This document shows positions 8,386 through 17,630 of a stretch of 64,000 nucleotides of DNA, piece by piece. This DNA comes from Thiodiazotropha sp040507005 (GTDB lineage: Bacteria > Pseudomonadota > Gammaproteobacteria > Chromatiales > Chromatiaceae): the NCBI GenBank assembly GCA_040507005.1, contig JBEVVS010000036.1:1-64000 (forward strand), written 5' to 3'. The translations under genes and the position numbers were made by a program. The notes under the pieces are model-generated. The model was not told the origin of the DNA, did not search any database, and worked only from the letters and a program-made list of their open reading frames with translations. Each line of letters opens with the position of its first letter. Within the stretch, counting starts at the first letter, position 1.

Positions 8386-9160
8386 CTTTCAGCCTCACTA
8401 CTGCCTTCTCTCCGGCACGCAGCATGATATCGGAGTCAGGGGAAAACACCACCTCAAGCCGATATCTCGATCCGTTGCTCTGGGTCGCTGTGGGCTGAAT
8501 ACCCATGCTATGGATTGCCCCATCCAACCATTGTCCACGCACGCCCACCTGAACCGTCACACCCGGCTTCAAACCAATCGCTGATCCTTCATCAACTTCA
8601 GTAACCGCCTTCATGCGACTGTTGTCAACCAGTGTCAGTAAGGGCATTGCTCTGTGTCGATTGATTACCGCCTGGCCTGACTGTACGTAAATAGACTCCA
8701 CCACACCATCAAAGGGCGCTGTGACACGACTGTACTCCCGTTGCAAGCGGATTGTGACCAACTTGGCTTCCGCTTCACGATAAGCCGCATCCGAGCTTGC
8801 CGCAGCGATTTCTGCCTGTTTGCGCTCATGATCCGAGAGCAGGGTTCGGTCGTAGAGTTCCAACGCCCGATCCAATTCCCGTTTCGCCTCTTCGTTCTGC
8901 TGGGAGGTTGCCTCCAGGCGTGATTCCGCAGCCGCAAGCCTCGATTGAAACCTCCGCTGATCCAGTTCCAAAAGTACCTCCCCACGTTTAACAGAGGCGC
9001 CGACCTCCACATTGACCCGACCAACCATACCGCTGACCAAGGTAGTCAGCTCCACCCGGTTATTCCAGTCGGTTACGGCCTCCAGGTCCCGCGCGAACAA
9101 CTGTCCAGTGAAAAGCAGACAGAAAATCAGCATAAGCTTTAACATCCTTCCCCCCATCAT
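8378..9160 (-). CDS. Periplasmic adaptor protein (HlyD/RND membrane fusion family)
   Basis: Periplasmic adaptor that should bridge an inner-membrane transporter and a TolC-type channel. The 260-residue protein has a hydrophobic N-terminus (LKLMLIFCLLFTGQLFA), a biotinyl-lipoyl-like half motif (GMVGRVNVEVGASVKRGEVLLELD), a coiled coil (about residues 75-135) and the second lipoyl half APFDGVVESIYVQSGQAV near 150. A beta-barrel-like C-terminal part follows. It is somewhat short for the RND family. It overlaps the upstream TolC gene by 4 bases and acyP by 8. No inner-membrane pump gene lies in the cluster. Confidence 0.85.
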   Translation of the reverse strand: MMGGRMLKLMLIFCLLFTGQLFARDLEAVTDWNNRVELTTLVSGMVGRVNVEVGASVKRGEVLLELDQRRFQSRLAAAESRLEATSQQNEEAKRELDRALELYDRTLLSDHERKQAEIAAASSDAAYREAEAKLVTIRLQREYSRVTAPFDGVVESIYVQSGQAVINRHRAMPLLTLVDNSRMKAVTEVDEGSAIGLKPGVTVQVGVRGQWLDGAIHSMGIQPTATQSNGSRYRLEVVFSPDSDIMLRAGEKAVVRLKDE

Positions 9161-10452
9161 TGATGCATTTTTTCGGGCGCTGAGAATAGATCCCCCGTCA
9201 GTGCCTTGATACGGGCATGGGTCAATTGGATCTGAAAATCATTTCTCGCCCGTTGTAGTTGAACATCGGCGATCTGAGACATGGAATCCCCTATGTCTGC
9301 CGCTATATCCAATTCATAGAGGGTACGGCTGCGGTCCAAGTAGAGATCTCGAAAGTCCCCTGTCACCAGCAATCCCTCGCGTTCGACCTTCAACCTATCC
9401 AGCTCCATCCAATAGTCAAGCAGTTGTTGGCGCAGGGTGAGATCATAACTCGCCAATTCGGCCTGTTTCCTGTGCACAATTGCGCGCTGTTGGGCAATAC
9501 CAGATTCAACCCTATTCCCTTGATAGAGAGGCAGTTCGAAGACAAGTGCGGCGGTCAATGGATTGCGGCCACCCAACTCACGTTGATAGGTGGCAGCCTG
9601 CAACTCTGCACGCAATACCGGATTGTCTTCAGCCTCACTCGCTTGGAGCTGTTTCTTTGCCGCATGCAACTCAGCCTGCAAAAACTTGCGCTTCGGGTTT
9701 TCACGCAACGCCTTCTCAACCAACTCCTCAATATCCGGAAGTTCTCCGAATGGTTCAAACTGTGGTGTTTCCAGTTCAGCGGGAAGATCCAGTGGACGAT
9801 TCAAGCTGATCGCCAGTTGAGAGCGGGTGATGCGTTGCCTGTTGCGGCTTGCGGTCATCCTGCGCAATGCCTGTTGGTAGGTCGCTTCGAGCTCCAACAT
9901 ATCGATATCCGACACCTTGCCCAGCTCATTCTTTGTTCGCGCCCTGTCGAAACGTATAAAGTCGATGGCGAGTGCTTCGTTATCTCTTGCAAACTCGAGA
10001 TCTGCCAGCAGGACATCGAAGAAGCGTGCCATCACATTCAACCTGCGCTGCTGCCTGACTTGCAGCAGTTGCCATTGCCGTGACGCCAGTCCGGCTTCAG
10101 CCGCCTCCTGGGCATGACTGGTTCGTCCGAAATCATATAACCGCTTACTCAGATTGAGCCGGGCCAAACTGTCGTTATGAGTGTCGTATACCGCGATCTC
10201 GGATGGATCTATGTAGCGTAACTCAGCAGTCAGCGAAATGCGCATGTCATCATCCGCATCTGCCTGTTCACTCGCTGCCCGGGCTTGGGCCAAGTCGGCT
10301 TCCGCCAAACTCCGCTCAGGGTGTGCATGATCCGCCATTCCCAGGGCATATTCGAGTGTCAATGGGGTTGGTAGAGGCTCTTCCGCGCTTACCGATGGGC
10401 AATGCAACAGGAAAACCACGAAAAGCAATGATGTAGGCTGTCGCATATCCAT
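9157..10452 (-). CDS. TolC-family outer membrane efflux protein
   Basis: Outer membrane channel with a periplasmic helical barrel. The 431-residue protein starts with a signal peptide ending near SVSA and then has two related halves of long amphipathic helices rich in Ala, Gln, Arg and Leu. Examples are the region LARLNLSKRLYDFGRTSHAQ and, in the second half, LVFELPLYQGNRVESGIAQQ, which are the paired beta-hairpin regions of the OEP family. Length fits TolC proteins. It lies in a tight operon between a thioredoxin-like gene (3-base gap) and the adaptor gene (4-base overlap). Confidence 0.88.
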   Translation of the reverse strand: MDMRQPTSLLFVVFLLHCPSVSAEEPLPTPLTLEYALGMADHAHPERSLAEADLAQARAASEQADADDDMRISLTAELRYIDPSEIAVYDTHNDSLARLNLSKRLYDFGRTSHAQEAAEAGLASRQWQLLQVRQQRRLNVMARFFDVLLADLEFARDNEALAIDFIRFDRARTKNELGKVSDIDMLELEATYQQALRRMTASRNRQRITRSQLAISLNRPLDLPAELETPQFEPFGELPDIEELVEKALRENPKRKFLQAELHAAKKQLQASEAEDNPVLRAELQAATYQRELGGRNPLTAALVFELPLYQGNRVESGIAQQRAIVHRKQAELASYDLTLRQQLLDYWMELDRLKVEREGLLVTGDFRDLYLDRSRTLYELDIAADIGDSMSQIADVQLQRARNDFQIQLTHARIKALTGDLFSAPEKMHQ

Positions 10453-10455
10453 TGC

Positions 10456-10995
10456 CTATCTTTCTTTACGCAGCGCTCTTCTCTTTTCTCTTTTATAACG
10501 TGAAAAATTGGTCACCTTGTAGTGATCATCAACCACGAATTCCCCCAGCCATAGAAACTCCTGGGCATCATTGGTAGCACCAGTAAATCGAGTAATCATC
10601 TTCCCATCCAAATCGAAAAAACCAAACACCGGGGTTGCGCGGACCCTATGCTGCCTGAAAGCGAAATCCTTCTCCTTCATGGTGTTGCCTCGAAAATCGG
10701 CGATCTCAACATCACCTTCAATATCCACCGTATAGATTAGAAAATGTTCTTTGAAGTAGTCTTGAACCTCTACCTGATTCAGCACGCGGGTCTTCATCCG
10801 ATGACAGAAAGGGCACTCATCCATTTCAAACATGATAAGCACACCCTTTTTCCCCTCTTCCTTTGCCATCTCCAGTTCATCGTAAAAATTGCCTAACGAC
10901 TGGTCGAAAAAATATTCACCCGGATCCCGGGTTGCCGCAGTGATGTCACCAATAAACAGAAGCAGGCAGGCGGTCAACAGTAGATAGCGTGACAT
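10456..10995 (-). CDS. Periplasmic thioredoxin-fold protein (SoxW/DsbD-gamma-like)
   Basis: Likely periplasmic thiol-disulfide protein. The 179-residue product has a signal peptide (MSRYLLLTACLLLFIGDITAA) and a thioredoxin fold with active site CPFCHRM, Cys61 and Cys64. A conserved cis-Pro region follows (RVRATPVFGFFD). The pattern resembles SoxW and the thioredoxin-like domain of DsbD and related proteins. It ends with a strongly basic tail (KREKRRALRKER). It lies 10 bases downstream of a TlpA-like gene, so two redox proteins are made together. The partner to be reduced is unknown. Confidence 0.8.
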   Translation of the reverse strand: MSRYLLLTACLLLFIGDITAATRDPGEYFFDQSLGNFYDELEMAKEEGKKGVLIMFEMDECPFCHRMKTRVLNQVEVQDYFKEHFLIYTVDIEGDVEIADFRGNTMKEKDFAFRQHRVRATPVFGFFDLDGKMITRFTGATNDAQEFLWLGEFVVDDHYKVTNFSRYKREKRRALRKER

Positions 10996-11005
10996 GGATC
11001 ACTCC

Positions 11006-11500
11006 TTACTCGCGCATCGCATCGATAAAACCCTCGATATCTTCCATCGTCAATGGCCCCACCTGACGGGCAACCAATTCACCTTCGGGATTGACCAGGA
11101 AGGAGGTAGGCAATCCGGGCACCCGTCCCAACTCAGTCCGTGCAGCCGGTTCGGCGATGAGGATGGGATAGCTGAGAAATTGCTCATCCACAAAGGCCTT
11201 TAAGCGTGGTTTCTCAATCCTTTCCATTGCAACGCCCAACACGACAGCATCTGTATCTTTATGATTATTATGAAAAACCTCCAGTTCAGGCAGTTCTTCG
11301 CGGCAAGGGGGACACCAGGTCGCCCAATAGTTCACCAATACCCATTTACCCCGATAATCAGAGAGACGATAACGTTTACCGTCCAAGCCCAGCAAGTCGA
11401 AATCCACTGTTTCCGCTGTTGCTATGATGGAATACAGCGCTAACGTCATCATACACAGCGCGCGCAACAACGGACTCACATGGGACATATTTCTCTCCAT
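11006..11500 (-). CDS. TlpA/ResA-like thiol-disulfide oxidoreductase
   Basis: Membrane-anchored or periplasmic thioredoxin-like reductant. The 164-residue protein has an N-terminal hydrophobic segment (residues about 10-29) and the TlpA/ResA active site WATWCPPCREELPELE with Cys63 and Cys66. The cis-proline LPTSFLVNPEGE lies near 138. Family members reduce cytochrome c apoproteins, SCO proteins or other periplasmic thiols. It is the first gene of the minus-strand cluster running to acyP. A 422-base gap separates it from the divergent gene at 11923. Confidence 0.9.
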   Translation of the reverse strand: MERNMSHVSPLLRALCMMTLALYSIIATAETVDFDLLGLDGKRYRLSDYRGKWVLVNYWATWCPPCREELPELEVFHNNHKDTDAVVLGVAMERIEKPRLKAFVDEQFLSYPILIAEPAARTELGRVPGLPTSFLVNPEGELVARQVGPLTMEDIEGFIDAMRE

Positions 11501-11922
11501 TCACTATAGGTAGCAAGTCAATACATGCTTCATTCATGATCACTGGACAACCAGCCCCGGGGGCTAGATGCATGCCTAGGCAGATTCCTCTGACCCGCAT
11601 TTTCGGGGTTAATTCCAATCAGTGCAATTCATGGAAACCACTATGCCCGGGTGATATCTTCAACTCATCAGACTAGTTTATAATCCAGTCTATCGTCAGA
11701 TGAATCCCATCTTAACCACCTCAATTCCCATAAAATTTTTTTATCTTTCTGTTTTTACTATAATAATTAACAGATTAAAAGCCAATCTCCACCCCCCCTG
11801 CGGGACGTTAGAATTGCTGCAGCATGAACCTCCGAGGGATGAAAACCGTGCTGCCTCTCAATCAGGATGATATAGTGAATAATTGAGCAAAGGCTCGAAG
11901 GAACTAGCTTTTTTAGGTCACC
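11501..11922. other. Divergent intergenic region
   Basis: No gene is supported here. The middle is AT-rich, and a perfect TATAAT hexamer (11759-11764, plus strand) could be a -10 box, although no good -35 box is seen. A 13-base palindrome AGCCCCGGGGGCT lies at 11556-11568. A 15-codon ORF (ATG at 11838) has no properly spaced ribosome-binding site and is not annotated. Confidence 0.4.
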
Positions 11923-13536
11923 ATGTTTGATTTTTTCTCCCACAGGAGCACACCGCAAACTCAGGTACTCTTCTATGTACCGCAAGCGGATCCATTTGAG
12001 AACCCGTTGGTGGAAACCGACCCGTCTCAGCTCGGACAATGGGCGACGGCACTACCCTTTGCCGACCAAACCCAGTTGGCGGAGACGATGATAACCAGCC
12101 TAGGCCGGCTCAACCGCTTTCCCGGCCAAGTCAAAAAACGCCAGGAATTGATGGAGATCTACACCACCCCCTGTGCGCGATTGATCCACAGCCAAATTAA
12201 ACGTAAATCTGAAGCACCTCTGCACCTAATGCGCCAAGTAATGCTGGAGATGGCCTACGGCCATTGCCATATCGCCAATGAATGCATCAACAACAAGGCC
12301 AATCGAAAAAACCTGCAGCGTCTCAATCATGCGATCTATTATGCAATCAAATATTTCATCTATGAGTATCTTCTTGCATGTGAAGATTATGACTGCAGGA
12401 TCGGGAGGGTCTATCGGGATGTAACACGCCTGATGACCTATGCTGAAGAGCAAAATATCCACAAAAATCAAATCGAGGATACAGATCAGGCAGAACCGGA
12501 ATTCGCAACAATCTTCCACCAGTATAATCGCTTCATCCTGTTACTTCTGCTCGATCCCTGTCATCTGCAAGAGGGTGAACCCCGGTTATGTTTCGACTAT
12601 CTCAACACCTTGGCCGGGAATGCCCTTCTCGCAACCCCCAGCCCACACACTGAAACCACAGGACACTATGTCATCGACCGCCTGGGGGAAGTATCGCCCT
12701 ATCTGTTCTACCCCGAGTGCCTGGAGAATCTGACTCAACCCCGCTTCACCCTGTTCGATCTCAGCCCCGTTAGCAAATTGCTGCATCAGAAGCTCAGACA
12801 TATGGAACGGTCCGAAGAGGGAAAACCGGAAGCCATCATGAAGTTGACCATGCAGGAGGCCACGAATCTGCTGGCACGGATGTTGAAATCCTGGCATATC
12901 CGTCTCAAGCGAGACAGTGAACGCCACCCCACTTCCGGACAGGTCATGTTATGGGCCGGGGTAGACGCAATTTTTACCTATCTCAGCGGCAAAAGCGTCT
13001 CTTCTCAAACCCCGGAGGACGAGATCGACATGACACACTTGGGTAGCATTCAACGGGATGATACGTCTGGCTGCAGCTATCAATATACGGCTATACGTAT
13101 CAATCAAAGCCGCTCCGGGGTGGCGCTCAAGATCACAAAAAATAGTGTCAATACGCCATTGGTCGGTGAATTGGTGCTGTTTTCCACTCATCAGCAACGC
13201 CAGGAAAACGAGTGGAAAATCGGCATCGTAAAACGCGTGTTAAACACGACTGAAGATCTGCTGGAAATCGGAATACAGTTTATTATGGGTAAGATCGAAC
13301 CCATTACCTTGCGCCTGGCAAATCAACAGCAATCATCGACACCGCTGAAAGATCGGGCAGGTATCTTTATCGATCAGGGCCATACCCATCGCAGTTCACT
13401 TATCGTGCCTAAAAACTTCTTTGTCATCGGCAACGAATACCGGGTCGAAGAGATGGTCCCCGCGCCCAGCGTTATCCCCCTGCAGCTGCTGGAGACAACC
13501 TCTAGGTTTGAACGATACCGCATCAAGAACGCTTAA
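11923..13536 (+). CDS. PilZ-like domain protein of unknown function
   Basis: The 537-residue protein is soluble and mostly helical over its first 370 residues, with no recognised enzyme motif. The C-terminal part (about 385-465) looks like a divergent PilZ domain. It holds an NQSRSG motif matching the (D/N)xSxxG pattern, then beta-rich segments (VGELVLFS, EWKIGIVKRVL, LLEIGIQFI). The upstream RxxxR half of the cyclic-di-GMP site is not evident, so binding of that nucleotide is uncertain. A role in c-di-GMP-linked surface behaviour is an inference. It is convergent with the SGNH gene 15 bases downstream. Confidence 0.6.
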   Translation: MFDFFSHRSTPQTQVLFYVPQADPFENPLVETDPSQLGQWATALPFADQTQLAETMITSLGRLNRFPGQVKKRQELMEIYTTPCARLIHSQIKRKSEAPLHLMRQVMLEMAYGHCHIANECINNKANRKNLQRLNHAIYYAIKYFIYEYLLACEDYDCRIGRVYRDVTRLMTYAEEQNIHKNQIEDTDQAEPEFATIFHQYNRFILLLLLDPCHLQEGEPRLCFDYLNTLAGNALLATPSPHTETTGHYVIDRLGEVSPYLFYPECLENLTQPRFTLFDLSPVSKLLHQKLRHMERSEEGKPEAIMKLTMQEATNLLARMLKSWHIRLKRDSERHPTSGQVMLWAGVDAIFTYLSGKSVSSQTPEDEIDMTHLGSIQRDDTSGCSYQYTAIRINQSRSGVALKITKNSVNTPLVGELVLFSTHQQRQENEWKIGIVKRVLNTTEDLLEIGIQFIMGKIEPITLRLANQQQSSTPLKDRAGIFIDQGHTHRSSLIVPKNFFVIGNEYRVEEMVPAPSVIPLQLLETTSRFERYRIKNA

Positions 13537-13551
13537 TTCTGGTCAAGGTCA

Positions 13552-15192
13552 TCAGCTGGAAACGGTAAAGCTGAACGGCCCAAACACATCGTCACCAACC
13601 TTGTATTTTATATTCCAATTGCCATTGGTCAGATTGGGATTTTGCAGAACGCTGACATGGCTGCCGGTTAACGATGTAAATCGCCTGGGCGATGCCTTGT
13701 TCCAAACCGATGGTTCATTATCACCCTCGAACCATAACTTGGACTCGATCTCAAGATTCGGCCATAGATCATTCATGCTCACCAGAAACATATTGCCACT
13801 GGCATTATCGACACTATTGGTAACGGCGATTGTAGGTCGTTGTTGGTTAGCCCAATATTCGATGTTGTAGATCAGGTTTGTATCCCCGTAGATATTCATC
13901 CACATCGGATAATCAAAACCGGACAGAAAGGCCGGATCGACCACATAACCATCCCTTCCGGCATCCACTTTAAGCACAGATCTCCACAATCTTATAAAAT
14001 TGGTGAAATCCCCAAGATCCCTTATTTTAGTAAGCTCAGGAAGCGCAGCCCTGATGGTTGCATTTTTCTGGAATGCGTTCCAGAAACGACTCACAATGAA
14101 GTAGTGACCCAGTGAATTGGGGTGAAAACGATCATGGGACAGCAGACCTAATCTAGCCACTTGAAAATAGCTGGTGTCGATTGAGACATCCGCCAAGGCT
14201 TGACACTCGGTATCCAAAACCCGCCAGTTATCGAGCCTCTCCTGCATCTGCGGTGAAATCAGTTTATCAAGCTCGGTAGGCTCGGAGGTGAATAAATTCT
14301 CCTCGCCCGGCATCCCCGAGGTCTGATGCATAAATGGTATGCAATACTTCTTCTTTATATTTTCAACCGCAACCTGACTGTGTTTTTCCTCATCATAGGG
14401 GACCAGCCTGGAATAGAGGATCAGCGCACCCGGGTTATTGACTCTGAAATGGGCGTAAAGCGCTTGGGCATCAGCAATCAACTCAGCCTGCGAACGATTC
14501 CCAAGAGAGAGTATGGCGTCATTAATCCCCAGTTCCACAATGATCACATCAGGATCACTCGCACTTGTCAGCGCCACCCGGGTCTCTCCGGTAAGGGCAT
14601 CGGCTTGGGTCATAGCCAAGTGATGGGTCAGTGCACCTGCCCCTGTATGAAAGAAATCAACTTTCAGACCTTCTGACTTGAATGTGTCGTCGATGAGATC
14701 GACCCAGGTCTGACGCCAGGGAAAGACTGTCTCGCTAGCGCCTAAGACAGCAAATTTAACCGTCTCAGTTGCGGCCAGCGACTGTTTCAAGCTTGCTACA
14801 TCATCGCTCAATTGTTGCGCGATCATGGTTAATTTATCCAGGGAACGTTCTATCTCCAAAGGGGCATAATCGGGTTGACTTTGTAGATCCGTCAACTGCA
14901 ACAGATCCACCACACGCCTGATATGCAGCGCTTCATCACTGGGCAAGGGGCCGCTTATACCCGGGTACTCAACCACACCACCCGGGTCGTTCTGCTGATC
15001 CGCGTTCAAAGTGAGCGTATAGTCGACACCCTGGATCAAGAGCTCTTCTATACCTACTCGGGTTATCCTGGTGACTCTAAGTTGCCCACTATCAAACAAG
15101 GCGATGGAAAACGGAAATGTTGTACTCACTCCGTCCCCATAGAATGGGCCTTCTTCACTGATAATTGAGTGTACAGTCATGGGGTGTATCAT
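13552..15192 (-). CDS. SGNH/GDSL hydrolase with phage tail-fibre-like N-terminus
   Basis: A 546-residue two-part protein. Residues about 15-135 resemble the N-terminal domain of podovirus-type tail fibres and spikes: GDGVSTTFPF, a DYTL strand, PGGVVEYPG, a LHIRRVVDLLQLTD strand, then IERSLDKLTMIAQQL leading into a short coiled coil. Residues about 145-375 form an SGNH hydrolase: a block I variant GASET with Ser153 (GDS in most members), GIND (222-225) and DRFH (Asp354, His357). The C-terminal 150 residues are beta-rich and unassigned. There is no signal peptide and no other phage gene nearby. It could be a domesticated receptor-binding deacetylase or esterase. Confidence 0.75.
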   Translation of the reverse strand: MIHPMTVHSIISEEGPFYGDGVSTTFPFSIALFDSGQLRVTRITRVGIEELLIQGVDYTLTLNADQQNDPGGVVEYPGISGPLPSDEALHIRRVVDLLQLTDLQSQPDYAPLEIERSLDKLTMIAQQLSDDVASLKQSLAATETVKFAVLGASETVFPWRQTWVDLIDDTFKSEGLKVDFFHTGAGALTHHLAMTQADALTGETRVALTSASDPDVIIVELGINDAILSLGNRSQAELIADAQALYAHFRVNNPGALILYSRLVPYDEEKHSQVAVENIKKKYCIPFMHQTSGMPGEENLFTSEPTELDKLISPQMQERLDNWRVLDTECQALADVSIDTSYFQVARLGLLSHDRFHPNSLGHYFIVSRFWNAFQKNATIRAALPELTKIRDLGDFTNFIRLWRSVLKVDAGRDGYVVDPAFLSGFDYPMWMNIYGDTNLIYNIEYWANQQRPTIAVTNSVDNASGNMFLVSMNDLWPNLEIESKLWFEGDNEPSVWNKASPRRFTSLTGSHVSVLQNPNLTNGNWNIKYKVGDDVFGPFSFTVSS

Positions 15193-15247
15193 CCATTGAT
15201 TCAGTCAGCTCACACTATAGGAGAGTTAATCCCTGATTGAAAGATTG

Positions 15248-16456
15248 TCATAACAACTCATCCAGGGGTAAATCCATGCTTTGTCGCATATCTCGATTGA
15301 CCTTTACAATCAATTCTTTCAATGCATCCGGGGCTGCTTTCAACTGCCGTACATCCGGTAACATATAGGCATCGGAGCTGTAGAGTTCAGCCAGTGTCAC
15401 CTGTCTAAGGTCTCTAGCCAATACCCAACCCTTATCATCCGTCTGCAGGACCAGCCGGGCTCGCGACAATGACAAAAGTATCGATTCCAGTTGCTCTTCA
15501 GTTGATTGCTGCAGTCGCACCTGCAACTGACGGGTAGTGATTGACACCCCCTGGCGCTGGGAATCGCGCAGCAGCTGCAGCATCTTCACCGCAAGCAATA
15601 ACCTGTCCCCACGCTGTTGCATGCTCTCTCGCCAATCTGATCGATAGATACCCAGACAATAGGTGAACTCGGCGCCCAACAATGTCACCAACCAGGACAG
15701 ATAGACCCAGATAAGAAAGATGGGGATAACCGCAAGCGTCCCATAGATCGCCTCATAGGTTGGAAAGGTTGTGATATAGAGGGCAAATCCCCTTTTTGTA
15801 ACCTCGAACAAAAGTGCCGCGATAACACCGCCTGCCAGGGCATGCCGCAACATCACAGATCGATTGGGAACCAGGGCATATAGCAGAGTGAAGGCAAGTG
15901 CCGAGATCATGATCGGCATCATGCTCAAAAGCCGCGAGCGCACCAACACTACTGTTTCAGCCTCTGTGAAGAAGGGAATGGAGACCAGATAGGAGGTCAC
16001 GCCCACGCTGATCGCGATCAGTATGGGTCCCAGAGACAGGATTGCCCAATAGACGGTAAACTTGGCAAGTGGCGAGCGCTTTCGCTGCACATGCCATATG
16101 GTGTTGAATGCCTTGTCAATATTACTCATCAACAACAGCGCCACAAGTATCAAAAACAGAAATCCCAAACCACTGAGTTGTGCAGCCTTTTGACTGAAAT
16201 TTTTCAGATGCTGCTGGACAGCCTCACCGGCCGCTGGGACAAAATGCTGAAACAGGAAGTTTTCGATCTGCTCCGAGATCCGCTCGGAGACGGGGAATAT
16301 GGACAACAACGCCAGCATCACCGTCATCAACGGTACCAATGCAAGCAGTGTGGTAAATGTCAACGCGGCCACATGCTTGATGCCCCCATCGTGATTGAAA
16401 TGGTGCAGCCACAGGCGCAGGAAGGCGTTGACATGCCGGACACTCTGCTTCATCAC
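15248..16456 (-). CDS. YihY/UPF0761 family inner membrane protein
   Basis: Integral membrane protein of unsettled function, once misnamed ribonuclease BN. Residues 1-260 hold about six membrane helices, with family segments HVAALTFTTLLALVPLMTVM near the start and PTYEAIYGTLAVIPIFLIWVYLSW near 235. The last 130 residues are a cytoplasmic, winged-helix-like tail found in many gammaproteobacterial members. Length (402) is normal. It is divergent from arsC; the neighbourhood yihY-arsC-wrbA is shared with Pseudomonas and relatives. Confidence 0.9.
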   Translation of the reverse strand: MMKQSVRHVNAFLRLWLHHFNHDGGIKHVAALTFTTLLALVPLMTVMLALLSIFPVSERISEQIENFLFQHFVPAAGEAVQQHLKNFSQKAAQLSGLGFLFLILVALLLMSNIDKAFNTIWHVQRKRSPLAKFTVYWAILSLGPILIAISVGVTSYLVSIPFFTEAETVVLVRSRLLSMMPIMISALAFTLLYALVPNRSVMLRHALAGGVIAALLFEVTKRGFALYITTFPTYEAIYGTLAVIPIFLIWVYLSWLVTLLGAEFTYCLGIYRSDWRESMQQRGDRLLLAVKMLQLLRDSQRQGVSITTRQLQVRLQQSTEEQLESILLSLSRARLVLQTDDKGWVLARDLRQVTLAELYSSDAYMLPDVRQLKAAPDALKELIVKVNRDMRQSMDLPLDELL

Positions 16457-16620
16457 TAATTTCCATGTTGTTTCGCTATCGATGCAAGAGAAGCGCTTCT
16501 GGAGCCATTCTCTCTGTATGGATACAATGACGGCAAATTAAGTTTGAGGCAAACCGCCATCTCAATCTATTTCAACCAGTTGGGATCCCTATCAACAGTC
16601 CTGGCAGGAGGTGAACGATC

Positions 16621-16968
16621 ATGAGCATTGAAATCTACCATAATCCACGCTGCAGCAAGTCCAGGCAGACCCTGCAGCTATTGCAGGACAAAGGTATCGA
16701 TCCGGATGTGGTCGAATATCTGAAGACGCCACCGGACAAGGCCACCCTAGAGCAAATCCTAGATATGCTCGGGTTGGAGCCCCGTGAGTTGATGCGTAAA
16801 AAAGAGAAAGAGTATAAAGCCCTGCAATTGGATGATCCGGCACTCTCAAGGGATCAGCTTATTGAGGCGATGATCGCCAATCCGAAACTGATTGAGCGCC
16901 CGATTGTCATTCAAAATGGCAAGGCGGCAATCGGCAGGCCTCCTGAACAGGTCCTGGAAATCCTCTAG
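16621..16968 (+). CDS. arsC: ArsC-family (glutaredoxin-type) arsenate reductase
   Basis: Expected to reduce arsenate using glutathione and glutaredoxin, or to act as the related YfgD protein whose role is unclear. The 115-residue protein begins IYHNPRCSKSRQTL, giving catalytic Cys11 in the HxxxCxxSR loop, and ends with RPIVIQNGKAAIGRPPEQV, carrying the conserved Arg that stabilises the intermediate. No arsenite pump or ArsR gene is near. Position next to hda resembles E. coli yfgD-hda, so a housekeeping role is plausible. It leads a likely operon arsC-wrbA-hda-bolA. Confidence 0.9.
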   Translation: MSIEIYHNPRCSKSRQTLQLLQDKGIDPDVVEYLKTPPDKATLEQILDMLGLEPRELMRKKEKEYKALQLDDPALSRDQLIEAMIANPKLIERPIVIQNGKAAIGRPPEQVLEIL

Positions 16969-17020
16969 ACAGGCCCAGACCAGAGGCCGGTGAATTGTTA
17001 AAAAACAACAGGTAGCAACT

Positions 17021-17614
17021 ATGCCAGAAGTGTTGATTCTCTACTACAGTCGCTACGGCGCCACCGCTGAAATGGCACAAAACATTGCCCGGGGCGTGGA
17101 AGAGGTGGCTGGCGTAAGCGCCAAACTGCGCACCGTACCCGAGGTCTCCCCGTGCTGTGAGGCCACTGAGGACTCCATCCCGGACAGCGGGGCTCCCTAT
17201 GTCAGCGAGGATGATCTGCGCGATTGCGATGGCCTGATCCTGGGCAGTCCAACCCGCTTCGGCAATATGGCCGCCCCAATGAAATACTTCCTCGACACAA
17301 CCAGCCCTCTCTGGATGGGCGGCGTGCTGATCGATAAACCGGCATCCGTATTCACCTCCACATCCAGTCTGCATGGCGGACAGGAGAGTACCCTGCTGTC
17401 GATGATGCTCCCCTTGCTGCACCATGGCATGCTGATACAGGGTGTGCCCTACAGTGAAACCGCGCTGTTGCATACCAGGAGTGGCGGTACACCTTACGGA
17501 TCCAGCCATCTGGCCGGCGGCGATAGCAAGCTGCCGATGACCGATGAAGAGAAGCGCATTTGCAAGACTCAGGGCAGGCGTATGGCTGAGACCGTAAAGC
17601 GTCTCGAATCCTGA
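17021..17614 (+). CDS. wrbA: NAD(P)H:quinone oxidoreductase WrbA
   Basis: Flavodoxin-like FMN enzyme that reduces quinones by two electrons and limits oxidative stress. The 197-residue protein shows the FMN phosphate loop YYSRYGATAEMAQ at the N-terminus, the GSPTRFGNMAAPMKYFLD segment near residue 76 and the STSSLHGGQESTLLSM motif near 108. GGTPYGSSHLAG follows near 150. These are WrbA hallmarks and the length is standard. It lies 52 bases after arsC and 16 before hda. Confidence 0.95.
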   Translation: MPEVLILYYSRYGATAEMAQNIARGVEEVAGVSAKLRTVPEVSPCCEATEDSIPDSGAPYVSEDDLRDCDGLILGSPTRFGNMAAPMKYFLDTTSPLWMGGVLIDKPASVFTSTSSLHGGQESTLLSMMLPLLHHGMLIQGVPYSETALLHTRSGGTPYGSSHLAGGDSKLPMTDEEKRICKTQGRRMAETVKRLES

Positions 17615-17630
17615 TCCTCTGAGCTGATCC

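Noticed and set aside
13552..15192. Prophage or tailocin island
   Set aside because: Only one phage-like gene is present; the neighbours on both sides are ordinary chromosomal genes and there are no integrase, capsid or lysis genes.
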